Below, in pieces: positions 1-7,010 of a DNA stretch of 9,430 nucleotides. The stretch spans positions 10,546 through 19,975 of the forward strand of contig MHMD01000030.1 in the NCBI GenBank assembly GCA_001819295.1, read 5' to 3'. Below the pieces are notes generated by a model. That model did no database searches, was not told the DNA's origin, and worked only from the letters and a program-made list of their open reading frames with translations. How positions within the stretch are numbered: the first letter of the stretch is position 1; each line of letters begins with the position of its first letter. The translations under genes were made by a program, and so were the position numbers. Source of the DNA: Candidatus Nealsonbacteria bacterium RIFCSPHIGHO2_02_FULL_43_13. Lineage in GTDB: Bacteria > Patescibacteriota > Minisyncoccia > Minisyncoccales > MHMH01.

Positions 1-29
1 CTTTATCAGATTCCAAGATAGAAAGCAAG

Positions 30-64
30 AAAACAAAAAGCCCTATGCGCTTGCGCGCCGGGCT
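30..64 (-). terminator. Intrinsic terminator of the SWIB gene
   Basis: Read on the minus strand, a stem AGCCC/GGGCT (plus positions 60-64 and 39-43) encloses an inner GCGC/GCGC pairing. It is followed at once by TTTTTGTTTT (plus 38 down to about 29). It lies about 27 bases after the stop codon of the SWIB gene, as expected for a rho-independent terminator. Confidence 0.75.
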
Positions 65-90
65 GTTTGTTTTTAGTCATTCGCGAATGG

Positions 91-345
91 CTAGGAAAGA
101 TGCTTCGAAACCAATTTCGTCATTTCAAACATGGAAACAACGCCCTTGCCGTTGAAAACCTTCTTCAGGTTCGCATCAGCGTTGATATTCCTTCTGTTCT
201 TCTTGTCCTGAAGATCGTTCTTCTTGATGTAGACCCAAAGTTTTTTGACGACTTCGGATCTGGGCATCGGACCCTTGCCGACGACAGGAGCCAAATCTTC
301 GCTGATCTTCATCGGCTTCATGAACGCGGAATTTGATTTTGCCAT
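91..345 (-). CDS. SWIB/MDM2-domain mini-protein
   Basis: An 84-residue protein made almost entirely of one SWIB (BAF60b/MDM2-like) domain. Visible hallmarks are PRSEVVKKLWVYIKKNDLQD (about residues 28-47), the NRRNINAD segment (50-57) and the C-terminal VSMFEMTKLVSKHL helix (70-83). In eukaryotes the domain occurs in chromatin-remodelling subunits; stand-alone bacterial copies are known in Chlamydia and candidate-phyla genomes, where a DNA- or chromosome-associated role is suspected but not established. The ATG at 345 gives the full domain. No Shine-Dalgarno sequence is visible just before it (upstream reads TAATATCCT). The gene has its own promoter (414-442) and terminator, so it appears monocistronic. 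The family call is strong; the cellular role is unknown. Confidence 0.88.
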   Translation of the reverse strand: MAKSNSAFMKPMKISEDLAPVVGKGPMPRSEVVKKLWVYIKKNDLQDKKNRRNINADANLKKVFNGKGVVSMFEMTKLVSKHLS

Positions 346-413
346 AGGATATTATTTTTAAAATTATTACCGCGACCTTTTTGAAACTTACAACAAACTT
401 CGTTCTTTATTGA

Positions 414-442
414 AGTATACTATACCCCTCTTGCTTTGACAA
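414..442 (-). promoter_or_regulatory. Promoter of the SWIB gene
   Basis: On the minus strand TTGTCA (plus 442-437) lies 17 bases from TATACT (plus 419-414). Each box matches the sigma-70 consensus at 5 of 6 positions. Transcription would start near 407, giving a leader of roughly 60 bases. The -35 box overlaps the -35 box of the opposite-facing promoter at 436-464. Confidence 0.6.
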
Positions 443-464
443 GCCATGCTCCTTGTGGGAAAAT
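436..464 (+). promoter_or_regulatory. Promoter of the DUF5671-like membrane protein gene
   Basis: A perfect -35 box TTGACA (436-441) is followed after 17 bases by GAAAAT (459-464), a 4-of-6 match to the -10 consensus. The predicted start of transcription, around 470-472, is only a few bases before the ATG at 477, so the transcript would be nearly leaderless. The -35 box overlaps that of the divergent SWIB promoter. Confidence 0.5.
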
Positions 465-476
465 AGAAGTACCTAT

Positions 477-1442
477 ATGAATAATAACATTAACAGACAT
501 AATGCGCCAAGAGACGTCTTTTTATACCTCTTAAATATCCTCACGTTTTATTTAAGCGTCATCGGGTTTATTATGCTTTATATCCAGTATATCTCAGCCG
601 CTTTTCCCGATCCGCTTAATTTTTACTATACGGCGATAGCTAACGCGGTGAGGGTTTCGACCTCAATATTTATCGTAGCCGTGCCGGTTTTTATTCTAAC
701 TTCGTTTCTTCTGGCCAAAGATCTGAAAAGCAATCCCGAGAAGCGGGAGGGGAGATTGAGAAAATGGCTGATTTATCTTACGCTTTTCATTTCGTCCGTC
801 ACGATCATCGTTAATCTGATTATTTTCGTTTATAACTTTATGAGCGGGGAATTGACGATTCAGTTCTTCTTGAAAATTTTGACCGTGCTTTTGGTGGCTC
901 TGGCGGTCTTCGGCTATTACATCTGGGAGCTAAGAAGAAAAGATGCCGGCGCTTCAAAAATTCCGAAAATGCTCGCTTGGGCTCTTTCGGTGATCGTTGT
1001 GGCAAGTATTGTGGTCGGGTTTTTCGTTATCGGTACGCCCGCAGAACAGCGAGCCAAGCGCTTTGATGAACAAAGAGTGGGCGACCTCCAGGTTTTGCAA
1101 AACCAAGTCGTTAACTACTGGGTTCAGAAGCAGGTCTTGCCCGCAAGCCTCAACGATCTTCAGGACAGCATTTCCGGATTCCTGGTCCCTCAAGATCCAG
1201 CCTCGGGCGCTGCTTATGAGTATAGGATTGCGAGTCCGCTTTCTTTTGAGCTGTGCGCCATTTTTAAAACCTCAACCAAGGATTTTAAGGTAGCTTACAA
1301 AGGGGCCAGGTCCTTCTATATTGAGCCCGTGTATTACGGGTCATCATTCCAGCAGAATTGGGATCATGAAGCCGAAAGAACGTGTTTTACTCGGACCATC
1401 GACCCGGAACTCTATAAGCCCAAACAAATTCCCGCACTATAA
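477..1442 (+). CDS. Five-pass membrane protein, DUF5671-like, with pseudopilin-like C-terminal domain
   Basis: 321 residues from the ATG at 477. Five hydrophobic segments (about 14-38, 60-80, 98-122, 130-152 and 167-185) are followed by a soluble tail of about 135 residues. The N-terminal part, with DVFLYLLNILTFYLSVIGF, resembles the DUF5671 family known from candidate-phyla bacteria. The tail (about 192-265), with RFDEQRVGDLQVLQNQVVNY, a following LPASLNDLQ and then PQDPASGAAYEYR, resembles the globular part of type II secretion/type IV pseudopilins. The function is unknown; a cell-envelope role is likely. A longer reading from TTG at 453 is possible, but that codon lies inside the promoter, upstream of the predicted transcript start. 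No Shine-Dalgarno precedes the ATG, which fits leaderless translation. Confidence 0.8.
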   Translation: MNNNINRHNAPRDVFLYLLNILTFYLSVIGFIMLYIQYISAAFPDPLNFYYTAIANAVRVSTSIFIVAVPVFILTSFLLAKDLKSNPEKREGRLRKWLIYLTLFISSVTIIVNLIIFVYNFMSGELTIQFFLKILTVLLVALAVFGYYIWELRRKDAGASKIPKMLAWALSVIVVASIVVGFFVIGTPAEQRAKRFDEQRVGDLQVLQNQVVNYWVQKQVLPASLNDLQDSISGFLVPQDPASGAAYEYRIASPLSFELCAIFKTSTKDFKVAYKGARSFYIEPVYYGSSFQQNWDHEAERTCFTRTIDPELYKPKQIPAL

Positions 1443-1455
1443 ACATACTTAAATA

Positions 1456-1493
1456 AAAATCCACCCTTACTCTTTGATGAGCGGGTGGATTTT
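1456..1493. terminator. Bidirectional intrinsic terminator
   Basis: Arms AAAATCCACCC (1456-1466) and GGGTGGATTTT (1483-1493) are perfectly complementary over 11 bp with a 16-base loop. The stem ends in T on the plus strand, and the A-run at 1455-1459 supplies a U-tract on the minus strand. It sits between two convergent genes and can end both. Confidence 0.85.
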
Positions 1494-1498
1494 GCAAA

Positions 1499-2020
1499 TT
1501 AAGCGGGAACCGGTTCAAGAATTCTTTCTGAGATTTCTCTAGCAGGCTCGATTGAAAGCGCGGTTTCTGCGGAAAGCAGGTCACGAACGGCTTTTTTGAT
1601 ATCATGATCAATTTCAATCGAAACATTGGGGTCGCCATCGTGGCCGGTGCCGGGGCAGGGGATATTGAGATATTCGCGCCAGCGGATGAATTTTCCCTGG
1701 ATTGCCGCACTTCCGCCGAATCGTTCGATGAGCCACTCGCTGTCCTGGCTGATATAATCTTCCAGGCCGAAGGCTCCGGCTAGCTCCTGGTTGCTCATAA
1801 AAGTGCGTCCGTCAACTTTGATGTCAGGGAAATAATGGGTTACCCTCCAGTCGATGAGCCAGCTTTTGTGACCTCCCTTGGCTATCAAGACCATGGCCGC
1901 GCCTCCCTCGATCAATATCGTATGGGAAGGTATTTCAGAACGCCGAAGCTTCATCTTAAAGCCGCGATGATGCCACCAGATAGGTTTGCCCATGTCAAAG
2001 AGCGGTCTTTTCGGTTCCAT
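1499..2020 (-). CDS. Hypothetical protein
   Basis: 173 residues; family not recognised. The ATG at 2020 has a good ribosome binding site, AAGGAG, with a 5-base gap (plus 2026-2031). No signal peptide or membrane segment is visible. The N-terminal part is basic and aromatic (PIWWHHRGFKMKLRR, about 13-27). Next comes a probable beta-rich stretch (HTILIEGGAAMVLIAKGG, 33-50), a central part with DWRVTHYFPDIKVDG (57-71), and an acidic IPCPGTGHDGD segment (120-130). The C-terminus is helical and charged. A soluble cytoplasmic protein is likely. It is convergent with the membrane-protein gene and shares its terminator; it diverges from the helicase gene. The good ribosome site, ordinary composition and flanking terminator argue that it is a real gene. 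Confidence 0.72.
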   Translation of the reverse strand: MEPKRPLFDMGKPIWWHHRGFKMKLRRSEIPSHTILIEGGAAMVLIAKGGHKSWLIDWRVTHYFPDIKVDGRTFMSNQELAGAFGLEDYISQDSEWLIERFGGSAAIQGKFIRWREYLNIPCPGTGHDGDPNVSIEIDHDIKKAVRDLLSAETALSIEPAREISERILEPVPA

Positions 2021-2111
2021 ACACTCTCCTTTTTAATTTATTTTTTGTGCTAGGGTAAGACTATCAAAAACAGTAAGAAAAAGCAACCTTATTTTGCGCC
2101 CGGAGTTTGAT

Positions 2112-2140
2112 TTGACATAATAAAATAAATATGCTATAGT
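2112..2140 (+). promoter_or_regulatory. Promoter of the DEAH helicase gene
   Basis: A perfect -35 TTGACA (2112-2117), a 17-base spacer and TATAGT (2135-2140, 5 of 6) form a strong sigma-70-type promoter. Transcription would start near 2147, leaving a leader of about 74 bases. The ribosome site AAGGAGT (2207-2213) sits 7 bases before the ATG. Confidence 0.8.
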
Positions 2141-2220
2141 AAACAAGATTTAGCATCTTAAAAACTGCATATCCTGCATTGATATATTGAAAAAATAGAA
2201 AAGAAAAAGGAGTAAAGAAT

Positions 2221-4986
2221 ATGGAAAGGGTCTTGCCCATTGAGGCTTATCGGAAAGCAATATTAGAGACGGTAGGGAAGAGCCGGGTTACCATTATCAA
2301 TGGCGAAACCGGCAGCGGGAAAACCACTCAGGTTCCGCGCTATCTCTACGAGGCGGGGTTGGCGGCTAGCGGTTGCGTCGGGGTTACAGAACCTCGTCGG
2401 ATCGCAGCTATCACTACCTCCGAATACGTGGCCAATCAGATTGGCTGTCGTGTCGGAGAAGAGGTTGGCTTCCAAATTCGTTTCAATGACACCACCTGTG
2501 CGGGTACCAAGATTAAATTCATGACAGGCGGTATTCTTCTCCAGGAAGTCAAAAGCGACCCCTTGTTTTCGAGGTACCAAGTTCTCGTTTGCGACGAAGC
2601 CCATGAAAGAACTGTGGACACCGATATTATCATTGGACTCGCAAAACGAGCCATGGTCCAAAGAGACGATCTTCGTCTGGTGATAATGTCAGCCACCCTT
2701 CAGGAAGAGAAATTCACCAAATTGTTTCCAAAAGCTGTCACTATCCATGTTGAAGGGAGGATGTTCCCGGTTGAAACAAGGTATCTGACCGAACAGGAAA
2801 TGACCGAGGCGGAACGTTCATTTAATCCTAAGCGCGGACAAGAAGTCGAGGCATACGCTGCTTATGCGGTTGAAAAAATCAACCGCTTGGGCCTTCCCGG
2901 CGACATTCTCATCTTTATGCCGGGCGAAGCCGAAATTCACCGCGTTATCAGTCGCATCGAATCACTGAACATTGCGGGACTTACTTTAATGCCCTGTTAT
3001 GGCAACATGAGTCCTGACGAGCAGAGGCGGATTTTCAAACAATTCCCCGGTCGGAAAGTGGTCGTAGCGACTAACATCGCCGAGACCAGCATCACCATCG
3101 ACGGCATCGTGCATGTTGTTGATTCGGGTCTTATCAAGGAAAATTACTTTGATCCGAATACTGGCATCACCATACTGAAGACGGTGGAGCATTCCAAGTC
3201 TGGCCTGGAACAAAGAAAAGGCCGGGCAGGCAGAACACAACCTGGTATCTGCTGGCGGCTGTTTGAAGCAGAAAACTACGAGAAAATCCGTTATGAATTC
3301 CATCGAAACTGGGACGAGATTGGTCGGCCGGAGTTTACCACGCCTGAAATCCAGCGAAGCGAAATCTCCGGAGTTATTCTGCGGCTGATCGGCATCGGCC
3401 TAAGGGACGTAGAGACCTTTGACTTCATCGATGCGCCCGATTCGGCCATGATTACCAGCGCCCTAAAAACGCTGGTGGCTATCGGGGCCTTAACTGAAGA
3501 TCGGCAAATCACGGAAATTGGTAACAAGGTCATGGATTTGCCGCTTGACCCTAAGCTCGCCCGAATGATTCTGGCAGCAGAGGCTTACGGCATTGTGATA
3601 GAAATCATAGCTATTGCCGCCATGCTTTCCGTGAAAAGCTTTTTCAGTCGGCCAAAGGATAAGGAGTTCGAGGCCGACATTGCCAAAGCGAAGTTCACTG
3701 ATGCGCGTTCTGACCTTTTGACGGGACTCGCAGTTATGGCCGCCTACGAGAAATCGGGACAGGACCGGAATTGGGCCAGGGCAAACTTCCTTAACTGGAA
3801 AGCTATCGAAGAGGCCTTGTCCATCAAAAACCAGCTGGAAGAAATTCTGACCGGTCTCGGTATCCCGCTCACGAGCTGCGGCTACAAATTACCCAAGGAT
3901 CAAGCACGCTTGACTCCAGAAGAAAAGTTGCAAGGGGAGCTGATCGGGAAAGCCGTCACTGCGGCCTTCATTCAGAACCTAGGGTCAAGACACGGAAAGT
4001 CTTACCAAAAAGCGGACGGAGGAGATACCGAGTATTACATTCATCCTTCCAGCGTCCTGCCTTTTTATGAAGAGATACCCTTGGTGGTGGCTACTTCAAT
4101 CGCGGTAACGACGAAGGCCTTTGGACGCAATTGCCAAAAAGTAGAACCAGAGTGGCTCAAAGAGATTGCGCCTGACAAGCTTGAGATTCAAAGATCAGGA
4201 CTGCGACGGTCGTACTTTAGTGACAGGGATATCTACGAGTTCACCGATAGCGTTTACTTTGCTGGGACGCTTATTTCACAGACGAGTTTCCCGGCCAAAG
4301 GACCGGAGGTTACAGTCGCTATTGTTAGGGACTTGATGAATGGTGAAGTTTATAACCCTTGCATTGGCTCAAACCGCGCCGTGATTGATACTATCCGCAG
4401 CATCTACCGACTAAGCGGCGGAAAAACCAAAGCTCCGCCGACTTCGGAAGAACTGACAGACTTCTATTTGAAGCGGCTTGAAGGCGTTCAAATTCCTTCA
4501 GAGGCCGCGTGGAAGAACCTGCACCTTAACCTAAGGGATTTTGTCTCTAAGGAAGATGAGAAAGAGTTCAGTCTAAAAGAAGCGGAGCCAGAGATTGGCT
4601 TGTCGAAACCCGAGACCTTTGAAGTCGCCGATGCTATTCGCAAGAAGCGCGCTAAAAAAGCCGAAACAGACGCCTCAAAAAGAGAAGCCGCACAAAGAGA
4701 AGGGGAAGCAAGGAGAAAGCTCGAAGCTGAATGGGCGGTTTATCAGAAAAAGCTCGCCGAGGTAAAAGTCTGGGCCGGTGAGTTTCCAGGATTCGGTATT
4801 TACACTTTTCCAGTTGTTGACGGTTTCCCCCAGGATTATCAAGATAACGGCAGAGTTTACTCTTTTGACCAGGACAATTTCGAGGTTCTGCCGGAGGAAG
4901 AAGCTCCTCACTTGGGATATGTCAACCAATGGGGCAAGACCAACAAAGTTGTTTTGCTGCTGAAGGTGGTGAAAAAACCAGAATAG
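2221..4986 (+). CDS. hrpA: HrpA-like DEAH-box ATP-dependent RNA helicase
   Basis: A 921-residue helicase with all superfamily 2 DEAH/RHA motifs. Motif I is GETGSGKTT (28-36), Ia TEPRR (56-60), II DEAH (125-128) and III SAT (157-159). Motif IV is around IFMPG (231-235), V ATNIAETSITI (283-293) and VI QRKGRAGRT (331-339). These bind and hydrolyse ATP and translocate on RNA. After them come the winged-helix/HA2 region (about 405-500) and an OB-fold-like segment (about 570-690), including the family-typical VEPEWLKEIAP. The last part, about 790-921, is charged: a lysine/glutamate-rich helix likely to form a coiled coil (about 795-865), then a short aromatic domain not recognised. It is shorter than E. 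coli HrpA (about 1300 residues) but longer than the DEAH core. E. coli HrpA acts on ribosomes and mRNA; a role in RNA or ribosome remodelling is inferred here. HrpB would be the main alternative name. Confidence 0.92.
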   Translation: MERVLPIEAYRKAILETVGKSRVTIINGETGSGKTTQVPRYLYEAGLAASGCVGVTEPRRIAAITTSEYVANQIGCRVGEEVGFQIRFNDTTCAGTKIKFMTGGILLQEVKSDPLFSRYQVLVCDEAHERTVDTDIIIGLAKRAMVQRDDLRLVIMSATLQEEKFTKLFPKAVTIHVEGRMFPVETRYLTEQEMTEAERSFNPKRGQEVEAYAAYAVEKINRLGLPGDILIFMPGEAEIHRVISRIESLNIAGLTLMPCYGNMSPDEQRRIFKQFPGRKVVVATNIAETSITIDGIVHVVDSGLIKENYFDPNTGITILKTVEHSKSGLEQRKGRAGRTQPGICWRLFEAENYEKIRYEFHRNWDEIGRPEFTTPEIQRSEISGVILRLIGIGLRDVETFDFIDAPDSAMITSALKTLVAIGALTEDRQITEIGNKVMDLPLDPKLARMILAAEAYGIVIEIIAIAAMLSVKSFFSRPKDKEFEADIAKAKFTDARSDLLTGLAVMAAYEKSGQDRNWARANFLNWKAIEEALSIKNQLEEILTGLGIPLTSCGYKLPKDQARLTPEEKLQGELIGKAVTAAFIQNLGSRHGKSYQKADGGDTEYYIHPSSVLPFYEEIPLVVATSIAVTTKAFGRNCQKVEPEWLKEIAPDKLEIQRSGLRRSYFSDRDIYEFTDSVYFAGTLISQTSFPAKGPEVTVAIVRDLMNGEVYNPCIGSNRAVIDTIRSIYRLSGGKTKAPPTSEELTDFYLKRLEGVQIPSEAAWKNLHLNLRDFVSKEDEKEFSLKEAEPEIGLSKPETFEVADAIRKKRAKKAETDASKREAAQREGEARRKLEAEWAVYQKKLAEVKVWAGEFPGFGIYTFPVVDGFPQDYQDNGRVYSFDQDNFEVLPEEEAPHLGYVNQWGKTNKVVLLLKVVKKPE

Positions 4987-5005
4987 CTGTAGTTCTTTCA
5001 AAAGT

Positions 5006-5042
5006 AAAGGCGGATGCAAGCATAATTGCACCCGCCTTTTTC
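5006..5042 (+). terminator. Intrinsic terminator after the helicase gene
   Basis: AAAGGCGGATGCAA (5006-5019) pairs with TTGCACCCGCCTTT (5026-5039) with one A-C mismatch and a 6-base loop. The U-tract TTTTT follows, and more T-rich sequence continues to 5055. The T-rich tail overlaps the candidate -35 box of the next promoter. Confidence 0.85.
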
Positions 5043-5043
5043 C

Positions 5044-5071
5044 TTGCTTTTTTTAGGGATAAGCGTATGAT
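5044..5071 (+). promoter_or_regulatory. Candidate promoter of the small gene at 5078
   Basis: TTGCTT (5044-5049, 4 of 6) lies 16 bases from TATGAT (5066-5071, 5 of 6). The predicted start of transcription, 6-7 bases past the -10 box, falls on or next to the ATG at 5078, implying a leaderless mRNA. The -35 box is weak and the call rests on spacing and the good -10. Confidence 0.4.
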
Positions 5072-5077
5072 GGAAGC

Positions 5078-5296
5078 ATGACGAAGAAACAGCAATTTTT
5101 ATCGGAACACAACCGATTGGCTTCTTGCGACATGCAAGCGACCGCTTCAATGCTGACTCTTTTTAAAATAGAAAAAGCAACTCTTTTCAAAGACAATAAT
5201 TGGTCCACGGATAAATTGCGCCGGCCTTTCATTTTCTGGATGACGTCTTTGACGCCCAAAGAAAAAGAAGATTTTATCAGGGAGGATAAAACATAG
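5078..5296 (+). CDS. Small hypothetical protein
   Basis: 72 residues, not recognised. It is basic and probably helical, with FLSEHNRLASCDMQATASML near the N-terminus and LTPKEKEDFIREDK at the C-terminus; no signal or membrane segment is seen. Only a weak GGAAG lies 1 base before the ATG, too close to be a normal ribosome site, which fits the leaderless start suggested by the promoter. An opposing open frame covers the same DNA (5053-5367, minus). The plus-strand reading is preferred because it fits between the helicase terminator and the next gene, and the residue mix is protein-like. It may be cotranscribed with the gene 35 bases downstream. Confidence 0.55.
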   Translation: MTKKQQFLSEHNRLASCDMQATASMLTLFKIEKATLFKDNNWSTDKLRRPFIFWMTSLTPKEKEDFIREDKT

Positions 5297-5331
5297 GTCT
5301 TTAAATAAATAATGGGAAAAAGGGGGAGAAA

Positions 5332-5826
5332 ATGACTGTTTGGAATGTCCGTCTCGGTCGTCGGCAAACTTTTGTTAAGGTGAAAAAAATTCTGAAAAAG
5401 GAATTAGAATCCATGGTCATCGTTGATGTCCGGGGAAAACAGCACCAGCTTTCCGAAGTTGGCTTTTTCTCTCTCGAGTGGGAGAAGATCGGCGCGGGTA
5501 CGACGATCGCCTTAACCGTTTCAGAATCAGTGACGGGGTGGAGGGTCCAGTTGCCAGAAGTTGAAAAAAGCGTCAAAGAGCTGATCGTGGAAGTGCAAAA
5601 GAAGGCTTCCGGTCTCTTCTTTGCCTGGATTTGCCAGCACTGCGGGACATCAGGTTACGTTGAATATGAAGAAGGCGATGATCCTCAGAGAATCGCCGGG
5701 CAGGTTGTTCTGGCTCACGAAAAAGAAGCCAAGGAAGGATGTGAAATACCTCTCCGCATCTTTGATCATCGGGGCATGGAGCAGCCGGACTCTGAACTGT
5801 TTTTAGCCTCTCGCAGAGTAAAGTAA
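5332..5826 (+). CDS. Hypothetical protein: HPr-like N-terminal half plus CxxC candidate zinc site
   Basis: 164 residues, preceded by a purine-rich GGGGGAG (5322-5328) just before the ATG. Residues about 5-86 follow the order of an HPr (PTS phosphocarrier) fold. An LGRRQTFVKVKKILKK segment sits where HPr has its histidine loop and first helix. VIVDVRGKQHQLSEVG and SLEWEKIGAGTTIALTV resemble the HPr strands and 'SLG...GD.I.I' turn, and a final helix EVEKSVKELI follows. The phospho-accepting histidine is absent, so classical PTS function is unlikely. Residues about 100-136 carry CQHC and, later, HEKEAKEGC, spaced as a possible C2HC zinc site. A regulatory or nucleic-acid/protein-binding role is conceivable but not shown. 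It has its own terminator and may share a transcript with the small gene upstream. The HPr resemblance is a by-eye inference. Confidence 0.75.
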   Translation: MTVWNVRLGRRQTFVKVKKILKKELESMVIVDVRGKQHQLSEVGFFSLEWEKIGAGTTIALTVSESVTGWRVQLPEVEKSVKELIVEVQKKASGLFFAWICQHCGTSGYVEYEEGDDPQRIAGQVVLAHEKEAKEGCEIPLRIFDHRGMEQPDSELFLASRRVK

Positions 5827-5840
5827 TAGGAAGCTGAAAT

Positions 5841-5874
5841 AAAAAGGTTCCAGCTGGATAGCCGGGATCTTTTT
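5841..5874 (+). terminator. Intrinsic terminator fused to a -35 box
   Basis: AAAAAGGTTCC (5841-5851) pairs with GGGATCTTTTT (5864-5874) with two G-U pairs. Inside the loop GCT/AGC can pair as well. The U-tract runs on as CTTTTTCTTTTGACA (5869-5883), whose last six bases are a perfect -35 box. Confidence 0.75.
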
Positions 5875-5877
5875 CTT

Positions 5878-5906
5878 TTGACAAGACAACGCGAAAGTGG
5901 CAAGAT
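5878..5906 (+). promoter_or_regulatory. Candidate promoter of the PRPP synthetase gene
   Basis: A perfect TTGACA (5878-5883) is followed after 17 bases by CAAGAT (5901-5906), which matches the -10 consensus at only 3 of 6 positions. It directly follows the terminator of the preceding gene and is the only good -35 box before the PRPP synthetase. The leader would be about 45 bases long. Confidence 0.45.
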
Positions 5907-5957
5907 TAAAAAGCAAAAAGCAGATTCACAAATTAATAGCGGAAGGAGGAAAAGAAT

Positions 5958-6998
5958 ATGCTGTATCCTGTTAAGGTCTTCAGCACAAGAGGTTCCGATA
6001 TTTTGGCGGAAGAAGTCTGCAGGGCTCTGCAAGCCCGTTTGCCTCAAGAACTGCAGGTGGACGGTTGTCTGAAACTGGGCAGAAGCGAAGTTGTCCGCTT
6101 CAGCAATGAAAATCTCCAGGTGAAAGTGGAGAATGTCCGGGACCATTTTGTGGTGGTGATCCATACCCAAGTGCCGCCGGTTAACGAAAGGTTGATGGAA
6201 CTTTTTGCGTTGCTCGACGCCCTGAAAGGCGCGAGACCCGCCGACATCCTGGTTGTTTTCCCTTATTATCCCTACGCCAGGTCCGATAAAAAGAATCAGC
6301 CCCGCATTTCCACCATGGCCTATCGCCTGGCTCACATCCTAAATCACTCTTTCGGCATTGAGCAGGTTCTGCTGCTTGACCCGCACGACGACCATATCAA
6401 GCATTACTTTGATCCGGTGGCCGACGAGATAACGAGTATCTATCTTTTGCTTGATTATCTGGAGAAAAACGTCTTTACTTTCCAGCCGAAAGAAGAAAGC
6501 GTGCTCGTTTTTCCCGATGAGGGAGCGAGCAAGCGCTACAGCGGTTTTGCCAGGCTTTTGCGCATTCCCACGGCCTACATTGATAAGGGTCGGCGCGATG
6601 ATCACGAAGAGCCGGAGGTTAAGGGTATTATCGGCGACATCAAAGATAAGTTTTGCCTGATGATTGATGACGAAATTCTGACCGGCAAAACCGCCATCGG
6701 CGATGCCAATTACATTTTGAAAGAAGGCGGTCAATCGGTTTGGATGCTGGCTCCTCATGCTGTCTTTGCCGATAAAAAAATGGCCAAAATCGACTTGATT
6801 CAGAAGCTGGCGCATTCGCCAATTGATAAGTTTATTGTTACGAACAGCATCCCGAGCACCGCTCAAATGATCGTTGACAGGTCCAGGTTTGTCCTTCTGC
6901 CCGTGGAATCTTTGCTAGCCGAAGCCATCAAGCGGACAGTTTTGGGCCAGTCCATCAGTGAACTGTATGACCCGAAGAACGTTGATCTTTATCGTTAA
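5958..6998 (+). CDS. prs: Ribose-phosphate pyrophosphokinase (PRPP synthetase)
   Basis: Transfers pyrophosphate from ATP to ribose 5-phosphate, giving PRPP for nucleotide and cofactor synthesis; cytoplasmic. The 346-residue protein shows the family landmarks. These are YYPYARSDKK (103-112; usually YfgYaRqDrk), DPHDDHIKHYFD (141-152) with the catalytic His 143 and metal-binding region, and FPDEGASKR (185-193). The IDKGRR loop (208-213) holds the flexible-loop lysine and arginines, and IDDEILTGKTA (236-246) is the PRPP loop. It is somewhat longer than the usual 310-320 residues. The PRPP loop reads TGKT where TGGT is usual, and the pyrophosphate region EGA where GG is usual; both are mild departures. 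The ribosome site AAGGAGG (5943-5949) lies 8 bases before the ATG. It appears monocistronic, between its own promoter and terminator. Confidence 0.92.
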   Translation: MLYPVKVFSTRGSDILAEEVCRALQARLPQELQVDGCLKLGRSEVVRFSNENLQVKVENVRDHFVVVIHTQVPPVNERLMELFALLDALKGARPADILVVFPYYPYARSDKKNQPRISTMAYRLAHILNHSFGIEQVLLLDPHDDHIKHYFDPVADEITSIYLLLDYLEKNVFTFQPKEESVLVFPDEGASKRYSGFARLLRIPTAYIDKGRRDDHEEPEVKGIIGDIKDKFCLMIDDEILTGKTAIGDANYILKEGGQSVWMLAPHAVFADKKMAKIDLIQKLAHSPIDKFIVTNSIPSTAQMIVDRSRFVLLPVESLLAEAIKRTVLGQSISELYDPKNVDLYR

Positions 6999-7010
6999 AA
7001 GAAACGCAAT

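Noticed and set aside
67..336. Plus-strand open frame opposite the SWIB gene
   Set aside because: It is the complement of a clear SWIB domain gene and has no homology features of its own.
453..476. Upstream TTG start for the membrane protein, adding eight residues
   Set aside because: The codon lies within the -35/-10 spacer of the promoter, before the predicted transcript start, and has no ribosome site; ATG 477 fits the family start better.
1467..1482. Riboswitch or other structured RNA at the long loop of the 1456-1493 hairpin
   Set aside because: It lies between convergent gene ends and is fully explained as a bidirectional terminator.
4675..5031. Minus-strand frame over the 3' end of the helicase gene
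   Set aside because: It crosses the helicase terminator hairpin and is antisense to the coiled-coil coding region; no supporting signal.
5766..6866. Long minus-strand frames (5766-6335 and 6339-6866) opposite the PRPP synthetase gene
   Set aside because: They mirror codon structure of the well-supported prs gene and cross its upstream terminator; no ribosome site or family features.
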